The position numbers were made by a program, and so were the translations under genes. DNA of 37,340 bases from JBFGCT01 sp041581055. Lineage in GTDB: Bacteria > Actinomycetota > Acidimicrobiia > Acidimicrobiales > Ilumatobacteraceae. Location of the stretch: the NCBI GenBank assembly GCA_041581055.1, contig JBFGCT010000016.1, positions 1 through 37,340 on the forward strand. Direction: 5' to 3'. Shown here in pieces: positions 1-7,343 of the stretch. Under the pieces are notes generated by a model. The model was not told the origin of the DNA, did not search any database, and worked only from the letters and a program-made list of their open reading frames with translations. How positions within the stretch are numbered: position 1 is the first letter of the stretch; each line of letters starts with the position of its first letter.

Positions 1-546
1 GGTGATCTTGTCGATCACGGTCTTGGAGACGGCCGAGGAGGCCGCGCCCATGATCGCGTCGGCGCCGGACGCCAGCAGGCGGTCGACCTCGAGGTTGGCG
101 GTGTCGGTCGTGGTGTCGCCGGAGTCGCCCTGCTCGAGCACGACGTCGTTGCCGAGGACGCCACCAGCGTCGTTGATGTCCGCGACGGCCAGGGCGGCGC
201 CGGCGATCTCGGGCGGGCCGAGGAAGGCGAGGTCACCCGTCACCGGGAGGATCGTGCCGATCACCAGCACGCCGTCCTCGTCGCAACCGCCGCCACTGTC
301 GGTCGGGGGCGGTGCGTCGGTCGCGGGCGGTGCGTCGGTGGCCGGCGGTGCGTCGGTGGCCGGCGGTGCGTCGGTGGCCGGCGGTGCGTCGGTGGCCGGC
401 GGTGCGTCGGTCTCCGGCGGTGCGTCGGTGGCGACGGGCGGGGCGTCGGTTGCGGCCGGAGTGTCGTCGTCGCTGCCGCATGCCGCGGCAACCAACGTCA
501 ACCCGACGAGCAGCGCACCGACGCGTGTCACGCGTGATTTCTGCAT
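1..546 (-). CDS. Branched-chain amino acid-type ABC transporter substrate-binding lipoprotein (N-terminal part)
   Basis: The product is the ligand-binding lipoprotein of an ABC importer, anchored outside the membrane. The 182 codons present begin with MQKSRVTR, a hydrophobic stretch and a lipobox ending LVAAAC, so Cys near residue 22 is the likely lipidated residue. A Thr/Asp/Ala/Pro linker of six-residue repeats follows. The start of a type I periplasmic-binding fold then appears (VLVIGTILPVTGDLAFLG, then ALAVADINDAGG), typical of LivJ-like and Peripla_BP_6 proteins. The ATG at 546 is preceded by a strong GGGGGAG ribosome binding site. The gene is cut by the window edge, so most of the ligand domain and any permease or ATPase genes are not visible. 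The family call is firm; the substrate cannot be told. Confidence 0.88.
   Translation of the reverse strand, partial: MQKSRVTRVGALLVGLTLVAAACGSDDDTPAATDAPPVATDAPPETDAPPATDAPPATDAPPATDAPPATDAPPATDAPPPTDSGGGCDEDGVLVIGTILPVTGDLAFLGPPEIAGAALAVADINDAGGVLGNDVVLEQGDSGDTTTDTANLEVDRLLASGADAIMGAASSAVSKTVIDKIT
311..436 (-). repeat. Seven tandem 18-bp coding repeats in the lipoprotein linker
   Basis: The motif GGTGCGTCGG recurs exactly every 18 bp at 311, 329, 347, 365, 383, 401 and 419. On the minus strand each unit encodes a six-residue block of the type TDAPPA, with one TDAPPE variant. The repeat lies between the lipidated cysteine and the folded domain, so it probably acts as a flexible spacer. Because the unit is a multiple of three, copy-number changes would alter linker length without shifting frame. 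Confidence 0.92.
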
Positions 547-606
547 GTTGTGGTTCTCCCCCTGTTTGGACGTGGGCAGGGTGCCCGCGCGCTTTTAGGT
601 GACGAG

Positions 607-636
607 ATACTACGCGTTGAGCACCGGTTTTTCCAA
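607..636 (-). promoter_or_regulatory. Promoter of the substrate-binding lipoprotein gene
   Basis: Read on the minus strand, TTGGAA (636-631) and TAGTAT (612-607) are separated by 18 bp, close to the housekeeping -35/-10 consensus. Transcription would start near 600 and leave a leader of about 50 nt with the GGGGGAG ribosome binding site. This is one of the few units here with a recognisable -35 box. Confidence 0.6.
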
Positions 637-741
637 GCACCCCCCCAGAGAAGTCGGTGGGCGTGTGGCATCACGCAGTCGGGCCCGTCGGCCACTCCCG
701 GCGCGCGGCCTGGCGGCTCCCCGGGTTCGACCACGGGGCTC

Positions 742-747
742 TATCGT
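742..747 (+). promoter_or_regulatory. -10 element for a leaderless xylB transcript
   Basis: TATCGT ends 7 nt before the GTG at 755, so a transcript starting at the usual distance would begin on or next to the start codon. No Shine-Dalgarno sequence is seen in between, which fits leaderless translation. Confidence 0.5.
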
Positions 748-754
748 CTCGTCC

Positions 755-2197
755 GTGCCCCTCGTCGCCGGCGTCGACTCGTCCACACAGTCCACCAAGG
801 TCGAGGTGCGCGACCTCGCCTCGGGCGAGATCGTCGGGCGCGGCTCGGCGCCGCACCCCACGGTGACGCCACCCTGCGCCGAACAGCAGCCGACGTCATG
901 GTGGGAGGCGTTCGAGCGGGCGTGGGCGGCGGCGGGCGACCACGACGTCTCGGCGATCAGCGTCGCCGGCCAGCAGCACGGGATGGTCGCCCTCGACGCC
1001 GACGACCGGGCCGTCCACCCGGCCAAGCTGTGGAACGACACCGAGTCGGCGGCCGACGCGGCGCGCCTCGTCGAGCAGCTCGACGGAGGGCCGGCGGGAT
1101 GGGCGGAGGCGGTCGGCAGCGTGCCGGTCGCCGCGTTCACGATCACCAAGCTGGCGTGGCTGCGGCGCACCCGTCCCGACGCGTGGGAGCGCGTCGCCCA
1201 CGTGCTGCTGCCGCACGACGAGCTCACCCGCCGGCTGACCGGGAGGCACACCACCGACCGAGGCGACGCCTCCGGCACCGGATACTGGTCGCCGGCCGCC
1301 GGCGACTACCGCTGGGATCTGCTCGCGCTGGTCGACCCGGCGACCGAGTGGGCCGCCGTCGTGCCCGAGGTCCTGGGCCCGCTCGACGCCGCCGGGGAAT
1401 GGCGCGGCGCGATCGTCGGGCCGGGCACCGGCGACAACATGGCCGCCGCGCTCGGCGTCGGCCTACGCCCTGGCGACGCCGCCATCTCGATCGGCACGTC
1501 GGGGACGGTGTACGCCGTGACCGAGCGGCCGACCGCCGACCCATCCGGCGCCGTCGCCGGCTTCGCCGACGCGGCCGGGCGCTTCCTGCCGCTGGTCTGC
1601 ACCTCGAACGCGGCGAAGGTGCTCGACGCGATCGCCCGCCTGATCGGCGCCGACCGCGACGAGTTCGACGAGCTCGCCCTCGCCGCGGCGCCGGGCGGGC
1701 CGATCGTGCTGCCGTACTTCGACGGCGAGCGGACGCCGAACCGCCCGGATGCGTCGGGCGCGATCGGCGGGCTGCGGACCGACGTGACGCGGGCCCAGCT
1801 CGCGCGCGCCGCGGTCGACGGCGTCGTCTGCGGGCTGCTCGACGGGCTCGACGCGCTCACGGCGCACGCCGCGGTCGACGGCCGGATCGTGCTCACCGGC
1901 GGGGGAGCGCGCTCGGCTGCGGTGCGGCGGGTGCTCGCCGGGCTCGTCGATCGCCCGGTCGTGGTGAGCGCCACCGAGGAGGCCGTCGCGACCGGCGCCG
2001 CAGTCCAGGCGGCGGCCGTGCTCGACCAGGTCGGCCCCGCCGTCGTCCAGCGGCGGTGGGGGCTTGGCGCGGGCACGGAGACGACCGGGGTCGACGGCGG
2101 GGACGTCCGCCAGCGGTACGCCGAGTTGCGTGACGCGCTGGCCGGCGACGGCTCGCCCGGTCCGACGGCGCCGGGAGGCGGCGACGATGGCCGATGA
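755..2197 (+). CDS. xylB: Xylulokinase-like FGGY carbohydrate kinase
   Basis: The 480-residue protein is a full-length FGGY kinase that would phosphorylate D-xylulose with ATP, feeding the pentose phosphate pathway in the cytoplasm. The N-terminal phosphate-binding motif GVDSSTQSTK (residues 4-13), the GQQHGMV block, the LWND segment and DASGTGYW, with its likely catalytic Asp, all follow xylulokinases. The C-terminal half has IGTSGTVY, YFDGERTPN and LTGGGARS, typical of the ATP-binding domain. I chose the GTG at 755 because homology starts at VPLVAGVDSS and a -10 box lies 7 nt upstream; the open frame extends further upstream to 599 with non-conserved sequence. The J-domain gene overlaps its end by 11 nt. 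Substrate is inferred from motifs, and another pentulose or hexulose is possible. Confidence 0.85.
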   Translation: MPLVAGVDSSTQSTKVEVRDLASGEIVGRGSAPHPTVTPPCAEQQPTSWWEAFERAWAAAGDHDVSAISVAGQQHGMVALDADDRAVHPAKLWNDTESAADAARLVEQLDGGPAGWAEAVGSVPVAAFTITKLAWLRRTRPDAWERVAHVLLPHDELTRRLTGRHTTDRGDASGTGYWSPAAGDYRWDLLALVDPATEWAAVVPEVLGPLDAAGEWRGAIVGPGTGDNMAAALGVGLRPGDAAISIGTSGTVYAVTERPTADPSGAVAGFADAAGRFLPLVCTSNAAKVLDAIARLIGADRDEFDELALAAAPGGPIVLPYFDGERTPNRPDASGAIGGLRTDVTRAQLARAAVDGVVCGLLDGLDALTAHAAVDGRIVLTGGGARSAAVRRVLAGLVDRPVVVSATEEAVATGAAVQAAAVLDQVGPAVVQRRWGLGAGTETTGVDGGDVRQRYAELRDALAGDGSPGPTAPGGGDDGR

Positions 2198-2744
2198 CCC
2201 GCTCCACACCTTGGGGCTGCCCTCCGACGCGACGGCAGACGACGTGCGCGGCGCCCGCCGACGGCTGGCCAAGGCGCACCACCCCGACCGCGGCGGCGAC
2301 GCCGACGTCATGCGGGCGCTCAACGCGGCGGCCGCCGCCGCGCTGCGCCGGCTCAAACGGCCGGTGCCGCCGACCGCTCCACCCGCCCGAGATCCGTCGG
2401 TGAGCGAGGAGCGAGACGACGACGCCGTTACGAGCGACGTGCCGTCGTTCACCGTCGAAGCGCTGCCCGCCGAGACGTTCGAGGCGCTCGTGATCGTCGC
2501 CGCGTGGCTCGGCGACGCGCTCGACGACGATCCGCCGTACCGCCTCGACGTCGACCTCGGGCCCCCGCTTCGGTGCTGGTGCCGGCTCGATCTGGTTCCC
2601 GACGCCGGGGCGACGACGGTGAGCCTCACGATCGGCGCCATCGGCGGCGTCCCGCGGCCGCCCGTCGAGGTCGTCCGGGATGTCTGGGTCGACGGCCTCA
2701 ACCGCCTCGACTGGAACGAGCAGGGACCACACGACCCGGGCTGA
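2187..2744 (+). CDS. J-domain-only protein
   Basis: The 185-residue protein opens with a short J domain (LGLPSDATADDVRGARRRLA, then the HHPDRGGD segment holding the HPD tripeptide). HPD is the motif by which DnaJ-family proteins stimulate the ATPase of DnaK. The Gly/Phe-rich region and Cys-rich zinc modules of true DnaJ are absent. The rest, from about residue 70, is an acidic linker and an unrecognised domain of about 100 residues with the segments VEALPAETFEALVIVAAWLG and LGPPLRCWCRLDLVPDAG. The start at 2187 follows GGGAGG and lies inside the 3' end of xylB (11-nt overlap), so the two are probably translationally coupled. The partner and role of the C-terminal domain are unknown. Confidence 0.75.
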   Translation: MADDPLHTLGLPSDATADDVRGARRRLAKAHHPDRGGDADVMRALNAAAAAALRRLKRPVPPTAPPARDPSVSEERDDDAVTSDVPSFTVEALPAETFEALVIVAAWLGDALDDDPPYRLDVDLGPPLRCWCRLDLVPDAGATTVSLTIGAIGGVPRPPVEVVRDVWVDGLNRLDWNEQGPHDPG

Positions 2745-2762
2745 CGGCCGGTGCGTCGCGGC

Positions 2763-3701
2763 TCAGCGCGGCGCGGCGGCCTTCGCCAGCCGGTCGCGGA
2801 TCGCGTGCCCGAGGCCCTCGGCCGGCGGGAGGACGACGATCAGCGTGGCGACGCCCCGCTCGTCGGCGGCTCGGAGGCGGGCGTACAGCTCGCGGGCGGC
2901 CACGACCAGGTCGGCGTCGGGCTCGAGGATCTCGGCGCCGGGTGTGTCGGCGCGCAGGGCGACCGCGTCGTCGAGATCGTCGACCAGGCGGACCGCGCAG
3001 CGCGGGGCGTAGTGCGAGCGGCGCATCCCGCTCGCCCGGGCCGGGCCGGACGCGGGGGCGAGCGGTCGGTCGAGCAGCCGTTGCACATGTTCGGCCGGCA
3101 CGCCGCCCGGGCGGAGGATCTGGGGCGGGTCGCTGACGCAGTCGACGATCGTGCTCTCGACGCCGACCGGGCAAGCCCCGCCGTCGAGGATCGCGTCGCG
3201 CTCCGGGTCGAGCAGCGCCGCGAGGTCGTCGTACACGTGCCGCGCCGTCGTCGGGCTGACGTCGCCGTATCGGTTGGCCGACGGCGCGGCGAGCGGGCCG
3301 ACGCGCTCGATCAACTCGCGCGCCACGGCGTGGGCGGGGACGCGCAGCCCGACCGACTCGCGGCCGCCGGTGACGATGTCGGACGCCGCGGCGGACCGCG
3401 GCACGATGATCGTCAGCGGCCCGGGCCAGGCGGCGTCGGCGAGCAGGCGCGCCGCGGCGCTCGGCGAGCTGGCCCACCCGTCGAGCTGATCGGGGGCCGC
3501 CAGGTGCACGATCAACGGATGGTCGCGCGGGCGCGCCTTGACCTCGAAGACGCGGGCGACGGCAACCGGGTCGGCGGCGGCCGCGGCGAGACCGTAGACG
3601 GTCTCGGTCGGGATGGCGACCAGCCCGCCGGCGCGAATGCGGGCGGCCGCCGCCTCGACGTCGGTCGTGACCAACTCGTCGTACGGCGGAACGTCGGCCA
3701 C
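2763..3701 (-). CDS. tsaC: L-threonylcarbamoyladenylate synthase (TsaC/Sua5)
   Basis: The enzyme makes threonylcarbamoyl-AMP from threonine, bicarbonate and ATP, the first step in the t6A37 modification of ANN-decoding tRNAs. The 312-residue protein has the YrdC fold with PTETVYGL, VKARPRDHPL and PSANRYGDVSPT, which line the nucleotide and threonine sites. It also has a Sua5 C-terminal extension (from about residue 190, after GMRRSHYAPRC), so it is the long Sua5 form. The GTG at 3701 lies 5 nt after the stop of the upstream hydrolase gene, indicating one operon. The much longer open frame upstream on this strand is antisense to guaB1 and is not coding. In actinobacteria this gene is often near prmC and prfA; neither is here. 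Confidence 0.9.
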   Translation of the reverse strand: MADVPPYDELVTTDVEAAAARIRAGGLVAIPTETVYGLAAAAADPVAVARVFEVKARPRDHPLIVHLAAPDQLDGWASSPSAAARLLADAAWPGPLTIIVPRSAAASDIVTGGRESVGLRVPAHAVARELIERVGPLAAPSANRYGDVSPTTARHVYDDLAALLDPERDAILDGGACPVGVESTIVDCVSDPPQILRPGGVPAEHVQRLLDRPLAPASGPARASGMRRSHYAPRCAVRLVDDLDDAVALRADTPGAEILEPDADLVVAARELYARLRAADERGVATLIVVLPPAEGLGHAIRDRLAKAAAPR

Positions 3702-3706
3702 CGCAG

Positions 3707-4399
3707 TCAGATCGCGTCGACGAACTCGAGGGCGGCGTCGAAGAAGCCGAACGCCTCGGGCGTGGCGAAGTGGTCGACGTTGCGCAGGCTGACGCACCGG
3801 CCGTCGGGGAAGGCCGCGGCCAGCTCGTCGCCGGGGTGGACGAAGTCTTGGTCGCCGACGACGACCAAGACGGGGCACGTCACCCGCTTCAGGTCGGTCG
3901 GCTCGAGGTCGGACCCCGGCGGCCGCTTCATCACGGCGGTCAGCGCCAGGAGGTCGTTGCCGGGTTGCCGCGCGTACTGGACGAAGAGCCGCACGGTGTT
4001 GTCGAGATCGTCGAGATCGCCGCCCTCGATCGCCAGCTCGAGCCCCGCCGCGATCTGCTCGGTGCCGGCGAAGTCGCGCTCGAACACGTTGCGCCCGATG
4101 CCGGCCAGCACGATCCGCGCGAACCGGCCCGGCTCGCGGACGGCGAGGCGCAGCAGCGTCAGCGCGCCGAGCGAGAACCCGATCGCGTCGACCGGTTCGG
4201 GGGGAAGCGCGTCGGCGATCCGGGTGGTCAGGTCGCTGTAGTCGGCGACGTCGTGGGGCTTGGGGGCGGCGCCGTGCCCGAGCAGGTCGACCCCGATCAC
4301 CGGCTTGCCGGCGTCCTCGAGCAGGGCGGTGAACCCGCTGCGCTGCCACGTGGACTCGAACGAGCCTCCCCAACCGTGGACGAGGACGACCGGTGTCAT
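3707..4399 (-). CDS. Alpha/beta-hydrolase fold protein
   Basis: This 230-residue protein has the classic alpha/beta-hydrolase plan: HGWGGS oxyanion loop near residue 8, nucleophile elbow GFSLG with Ser76, an acid in VVVGDQDF (Asp183 or Asp185) and the catalytic His210 in NVDHFAT. No signal peptide is seen, so it should be cytoplasmic. The substrate (ester, lactone or haloalkane) cannot be told from the motifs. The ATG at 4399 is chosen because homology begins at MTPVVLVHGW and a TACCCT -10 box lies 9 nt upstream; the open frame continues further but runs through the guaB1 promoter region. It is followed at 5 nt by tsaC. Confidence 0.85.
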   Translation of the reverse strand: MTPVVLVHGWGGSFESTWQRSGFTALLEDAGKPVIGVDLLGHGAAPKPHDVADYSDLTTRIADALPPEPVDAIGFSLGALTLLRLAVREPGRFARIVLAGIGRNVFERDFAGTEQIAAGLELAIEGGDLDDLDNTVRLFVQYARQPGNDLLALTAVMKRPPGSDLEPTDLKRVTCPVLVVVGDQDFVHPGDELAAAFPDGRCVSLRNVDHFATPEAFGFFDAALEFVDAI

Positions 4400-4408
4400 G
4401 AACCGGCA

Positions 4409-4425
4409 AGGGTAGGCCGTAGCCT
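4409..4425. promoter_or_regulatory. Interlocked divergent -10 elements of the hydrolase and guaB1 units
   Basis: TACCCT (minus strand, 4414-4409) ends 9 nt before the hydrolase ATG. TAGCCT (plus strand, 4420-4425) would start guaB1 transcription near 4432. The two hexamers are only 5 bp apart on opposite strands, so polymerase bound at one should block the other. Confidence 0.45.
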
Positions 4426-4469
4426 GAGTCCGCTCCGAATGGCAGCCGCCGAAGGAGGAGACCGCCACC

Positions 4470-5903
4470 ATGCGCATGCTGCACGACAAACCCGGCTTCG
4501 ACCTGACCTACAACGACGTCTTCATGGTCCCCAGCTTGTCCGACGTCCCGTCGCGGATGACGGTCGATCTGACGACGCCCGACGGGATCGGCACGACGAT
4601 CCCGGTCGTCGTCTCGAACATGACCGCCGTCGCCGGCCGGCGGATGGCCGAGACCGTCGCCCGCCGGGGCGGGATGGCGATCCTGCCGCAGGACATCCCG
4701 GTCGACATCTCGGCCAAGGTCGTGCAGTACGTCAAGCGATGTCACCCGGTGTTCGAGACGCCGATCACGCTCGCCGCCGACGCGACGATCGGCGACGCGC
4801 TGTCGCTGATCCACAAGCGCGCCCACGGCGCCGTCGTGGTCATCGACGACGGTCGCCCGATCGGCGTGTTCACCGAGAAGGACGGCGAAGGGTTCGACCG
4901 CTTCACCCAGCTGGGCAACGTGATGAGCCCGAAGCTGCGGATCCTGTCCGCCGACGTCGACCCCGAGGCGGCATTCGAGCAGCTCGAGGCGAAGCGACTC
5001 CACGTCGCGCCCGTCGTCGGCGACGACGGGCGGCTGATCGGCGTGATCACCCGCAAGGGCGCGCTGCGGTCGACGATCTACCGGCCGGCGGTCGACGGCG
5101 ACGGCCGGCTGAAGATCGGCGTCGCCGTCGGGATCAACGGCGAGCCCGCGGCGCGGGCCAAGGAGCTCGTCGCCAGCGGGGCCGACGTCGTGGTGATCGA
5201 CACCGCGCACGGCCATCAGACCCGAACGCTCTCGGCGATCGAGGCGGTCCGCCGCGACCTGCCGGATGTGACGATCGTCGCCGGCAACGTCGTCACCGTA
5301 AAGGGCACCCGCCAGCTGGTCGAGGCCGGCGCCGACATCGTCAAGATCGGCGTCGGACCCGGCGCGATGTGCACGACGAGGATGATGACCGGCGTCGGGC
5401 GGCCGCAGTTCTCCGCCGTCGTCGAGTGCTCCGACGAGGCGCGGCGGCTCGGCCGGCACGTGTGGGCCGACGGCGGCGTGCGGTTCCCGCGTGACGTCGC
5501 CTTGGCCCTGGCGGGCGGCGCGTCGAACGTGATGTTCGGATCGTGGCTGGCCGGAACCCACGAGTCGGCCGCCGACACCCTCCGCGACCCCGACGGGCGC
5601 CTGTACAAGGAGAGTTTCGGGATGGCGTCGAACCGGGCGGTCAAGAACCGCACCCGGAGCGAGACGCCCTTCGAGCGGGCCCGCAAGGAGCTGTTCGAGG
5701 AGGGCATCAGCACGTCGCGCATGTACCTCGACCCCGAGCGGCCGAGCGTCGAGGACATCATCGACCAGATCGTCGCCGGGCTGCGATCGTCGTGCACCTA
5801 CGCCGGCGCGGCCACGATCGAGGAGTTCCACGACCGGGCGATCGTCGGCGTGCAGAGTTCGGCTGGCTACGAGGAGGGACGGCCCCTTGGAGTGTCCTGG
5901 TGA
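4470..5903 (+). CDS. guaB1: GuaB1-type IMP dehydrogenase-family protein (probable GMP reductase)
   Basis: The 477-residue protein belongs to the IMPDH/GMPR family. The catalytic loop is GVGPGAMCTTRMMTGVG with the nucleophile Cys301, and a CBS-pair (Bateman) module lies at about residues 95-205 inserted in the TIM barrel. The C-terminal segment ELFEEGISTSRMYL and the LRSSCTYAGA block are those of the actinobacterial GuaB1 subfamily (Rv1843c type). A mycobacterial member is known to act as a CBS-containing GMP reductase, turning GMP to IMP with NADPH, so purine salvage is the likely role rather than GMP synthesis. The ATG at 4470 follows GAAGGAGGAGA. Its stop overlaps the cmk start (GTGA). Many databases would label it simply IMP dehydrogenase. 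Confidence 0.9.
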   Translation: MRMLHDKPGFDLTYNDVFMVPSLSDVPSRMTVDLTTPDGIGTTIPVVVSNMTAVAGRRMAETVARRGGMAILPQDIPVDISAKVVQYVKRCHPVFETPITLAADATIGDALSLIHKRAHGAVVVIDDGRPIGVFTEKDGEGFDRFTQLGNVMSPKLRILSADVDPEAAFEQLEAKRLHVAPVVGDDGRLIGVITRKGALRSTIYRPAVDGDGRLKIGVAVGINGEPAARAKELVASGADVVVIDTAHGHQTRTLSAIEAVRRDLPDVTIVAGNVVTVKGTRQLVEAGADIVKIGVGPGAMCTTRMMTGVGRPQFSAVVECSDEARRLGRHVWADGGVRFPRDVALALAGGASNVMFGSWLAGTHESAADTLRDPDGRLYKESFGMASNRAVKNRTRSETPFERARKELFEEGISTSRMYLDPERPSVEDIIDQIVAGLRSSCTYAGAATIEEFHDRAIVGVQSSAGYEEGRPLGVSW

Positions 5904-6574
5904 GCGCGCCCGACGCGGCTGAGTCGCCGACGGGCGGTCAGGGGCCGCTGGTGATCGCCATCGACGGCCCGTCCGGGGCGGGCAAGAGCACGGTCGGCCG
6001 GGCGGTCGCCCTCCGCCTCGGGCTCGACTACCTCGACACGGGGGCGATGTACCGCGGCGTGACCTATGCCGTCCTGCGGCGCGGTCTCGACCCGATGGAC
6101 GAAGACGACGTCGCGCACGTCGCGGAGGTCGTCGAGTTGGCGGTCGGCGACGACGGGGTGGTCGTCGACGGCCTCGACGCGACGATCGAGATCCGGGGCC
6201 GGGAGGTGACGAGCGCGGTGAGCGCCGTCGCCGCCAACAGCGCCGTGCGCGCCGAGTTGGTCCGCCGCCAACGCGAATGGGTCGCGGCGCGCGACGGAGG
6301 CGTGGTCGAGGGCCGCGACATCGGCTCGGTCGTGTTCCCGGACGCCGCGCTGAAGCTCTACGTGACCGCCACGCCGCGGGTGCGCGCCGAGCGGCGCGTC
6401 GCCGAGATCGGGGGCGACGTCGACGAGGTCGAGGCTTCGATCATCGAGCGCGACCGGAAGGACTCCACCCGCGCCGACTCGCCGTTGACCGAGGCGACGG
6501 GCGCGGTCGTGGTCGACACGACCGGTCTCGGCATCCAACAGGTCGTCGACGAGATCGTCGGGATGCTCCCGTGA
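5900..6574 (+). CDS. cmk: Cytidylate kinase
   Basis: Cmk phosphorylates CMP and dCMP with ATP in pyrimidine nucleotide recycling. The 224-residue protein has the P-loop GPSGAGKST (residues 23-31), the LDTGAMYRGVT substrate loop, the EGRDIGSVVFPDA block and the lid segment IIERDRKDSTR. The GTG at 5900 overlaps the guaB1 stop in GTGA; upstream in-frame sequence lies inside guaB1 and is not conserved. The end overlaps the plsC start, again as GTGA. Such overlaps suggest a single guaB1-cmk-plsC transcript. In many actinobacteria cmk is followed by the GTPase gene der; here plsC takes that place and der is not seen. Confidence 0.95.
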   Translation: MSAPDAAESPTGGQGPLVIAIDGPSGAGKSTVGRAVALRLGLDYLDTGAMYRGVTYAVLRRGLDPMDEDDVAHVAEVVELAVGDDGVVVDGLDATIEIRGREVTSAVSAVAANSAVRAELVRRQREWVAARDGGVVEGRDIGSVVFPDAALKLYVTATPRVRAERRVAEIGGDVDEVEASIIERDRKDSTRADSPLTEATGAVVVDTTGLGIQQVVDEIVGMLP

Positions 6575-7245
6575 CCAAGATCGAGACGACCTTCGCCGGC
6601 CAGTCGATCCCGAGCAAGATCATCTATGCGGTGTTCCGCACGCTGGTCTGCGGCATCACCCAGCTGTGGACGCGGATGACCTTCGAGGGCAAGGAGCACC
6701 TGCCCCGCTCCGGGGCGTACGTGCTCGCGCCGGTCCATCGGAGCTACATCGATACGCCGATCACCGCCAGCGTCACGCGGCGGCGGGTCCGCTTCATGGG
6801 CAAGCAGGAGGTCTGGAAGTACCCGGTCCTCGGCTCGCTGCTGTCGGCGCTCGGCGGCTTCCCCGTCGCGCGCGGCACCGCCGACAGAGAGGCGCTCAAG
6901 CGCAGTGTGGCGGTGCTCGAGTCCGGCGAGCCGCTGGTGCTGTTCCCCGAGGGGGAGCGCAAGGACGGCCCGATCGTGCAGCCGTTGTTCGACGGCGCGG
7001 CCTACGTCGCGGCGAAGGCCGGCGTCCCGATCATCCCGATCGGCATCGGCGGGTCGGCGCGGGTGTTGCCGCGCGGCGCCAAGTTCCTCCACCCGGGCCG
7101 GGTGCACGTCGCGATCGGCGCGCCGATCCGCGCCGAGGTCGGGCCCTCCGGGCGGGCCTCGCGCAAAGCGATCACGGCGGTCACCGAGCAGTTGCACACC
7201 GAGCTGCAGCGCCTGTTCGACCGCGCCCAGTCCACCGTCGGCTGA
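6571..7245 (+). CDS. plsC: 1-acyl-sn-glycerol-3-phosphate acyltransferase family protein
   Basis: The 224-residue protein carries the acyltransferase block I motif HRSYID (HX4D, His56/Asp61), GGFPVARG (block II) and FPEGERK (block III, residues 125-131), with a IIPIGIGG block IV. It would acylate lysophosphatidic acid at the membrane to give phosphatidic acid. A weakly hydrophobic N-terminal stretch (IIYAVFRTLVCGITQLW) could help membrane attachment. The GTG start overlaps the cmk stop. Actinobacterial genomes often pair cmk with a plsC paralogue. The gene ends about 10 bp before a 56-bp palindromic element and faces the convergent aminopeptidase gene. Confidence 0.88.
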   Translation: MTKIETTFAGQSIPSKIIYAVFRTLVCGITQLWTRMTFEGKEHLPRSGAYVLAPVHRSYIDTPITASVTRRRVRFMGKQEVWKYPVLGSLLSALGGFPVARGTADREALKRSVAVLESGEPLVLFPEGERKDGPIVQPLFDGAAYVAAKAGVPIIPIGIGGSARVLPRGAKFLHPGRVHVAIGAPIRAEVGPSGRASRKAITAVTEQLHTELQRLFDRAQSTVG

Positions 7246-7255
7246 CCCCAATCCA

Positions 7256-7311
7256 CCCGAAATTCCGCGGTCTCGTTGCGCGGAGCGCAACAATTCGGGA
7301 AGATTTCGGGG
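7256..7311 (+). repeat. 56-bp palindromic element, copy A, followed by 10-bp tandem repeats
   Basis: The element opens with CCCGAAATTCC and closes with GGAAGATTTCGGG. An inner hairpin has the arms TTGCGC (7276-7281) and GCGCAA (7285-7290). It aligns without gaps over all 56 positions with 27425-27480. Directly after it, GCGTTTCGGG-type units repeat three times (7311-7340). It lies between the convergent ends of plsC and the M18 aminopeptidase gene, so it may also end transcription in one or both directions. Confidence 0.65.
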
Positions 7312-7343
7312 CGTTTCGGGGCGTTTCGGGGCGTTTCGGAGCG

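Noticed and set aside
261..640. Arg/His-rich minus-strand and Gly/Ala-rich plus-strand frames over the 18-bp repeats
   Set aside because: They are other-frame readings of the tandem repeat; the true frame has a lipobox and a binding-protein domain.
2763..5831. A 1022-codon minus-strand open frame covering tsaC, the hydrolase and guaB1
   Set aside because: Only the part from 3701 downward shows a known family; the rest is antisense to guaB1 and is Arg/Asp/Gly-rich, as expected for a GC-rich shadow frame.
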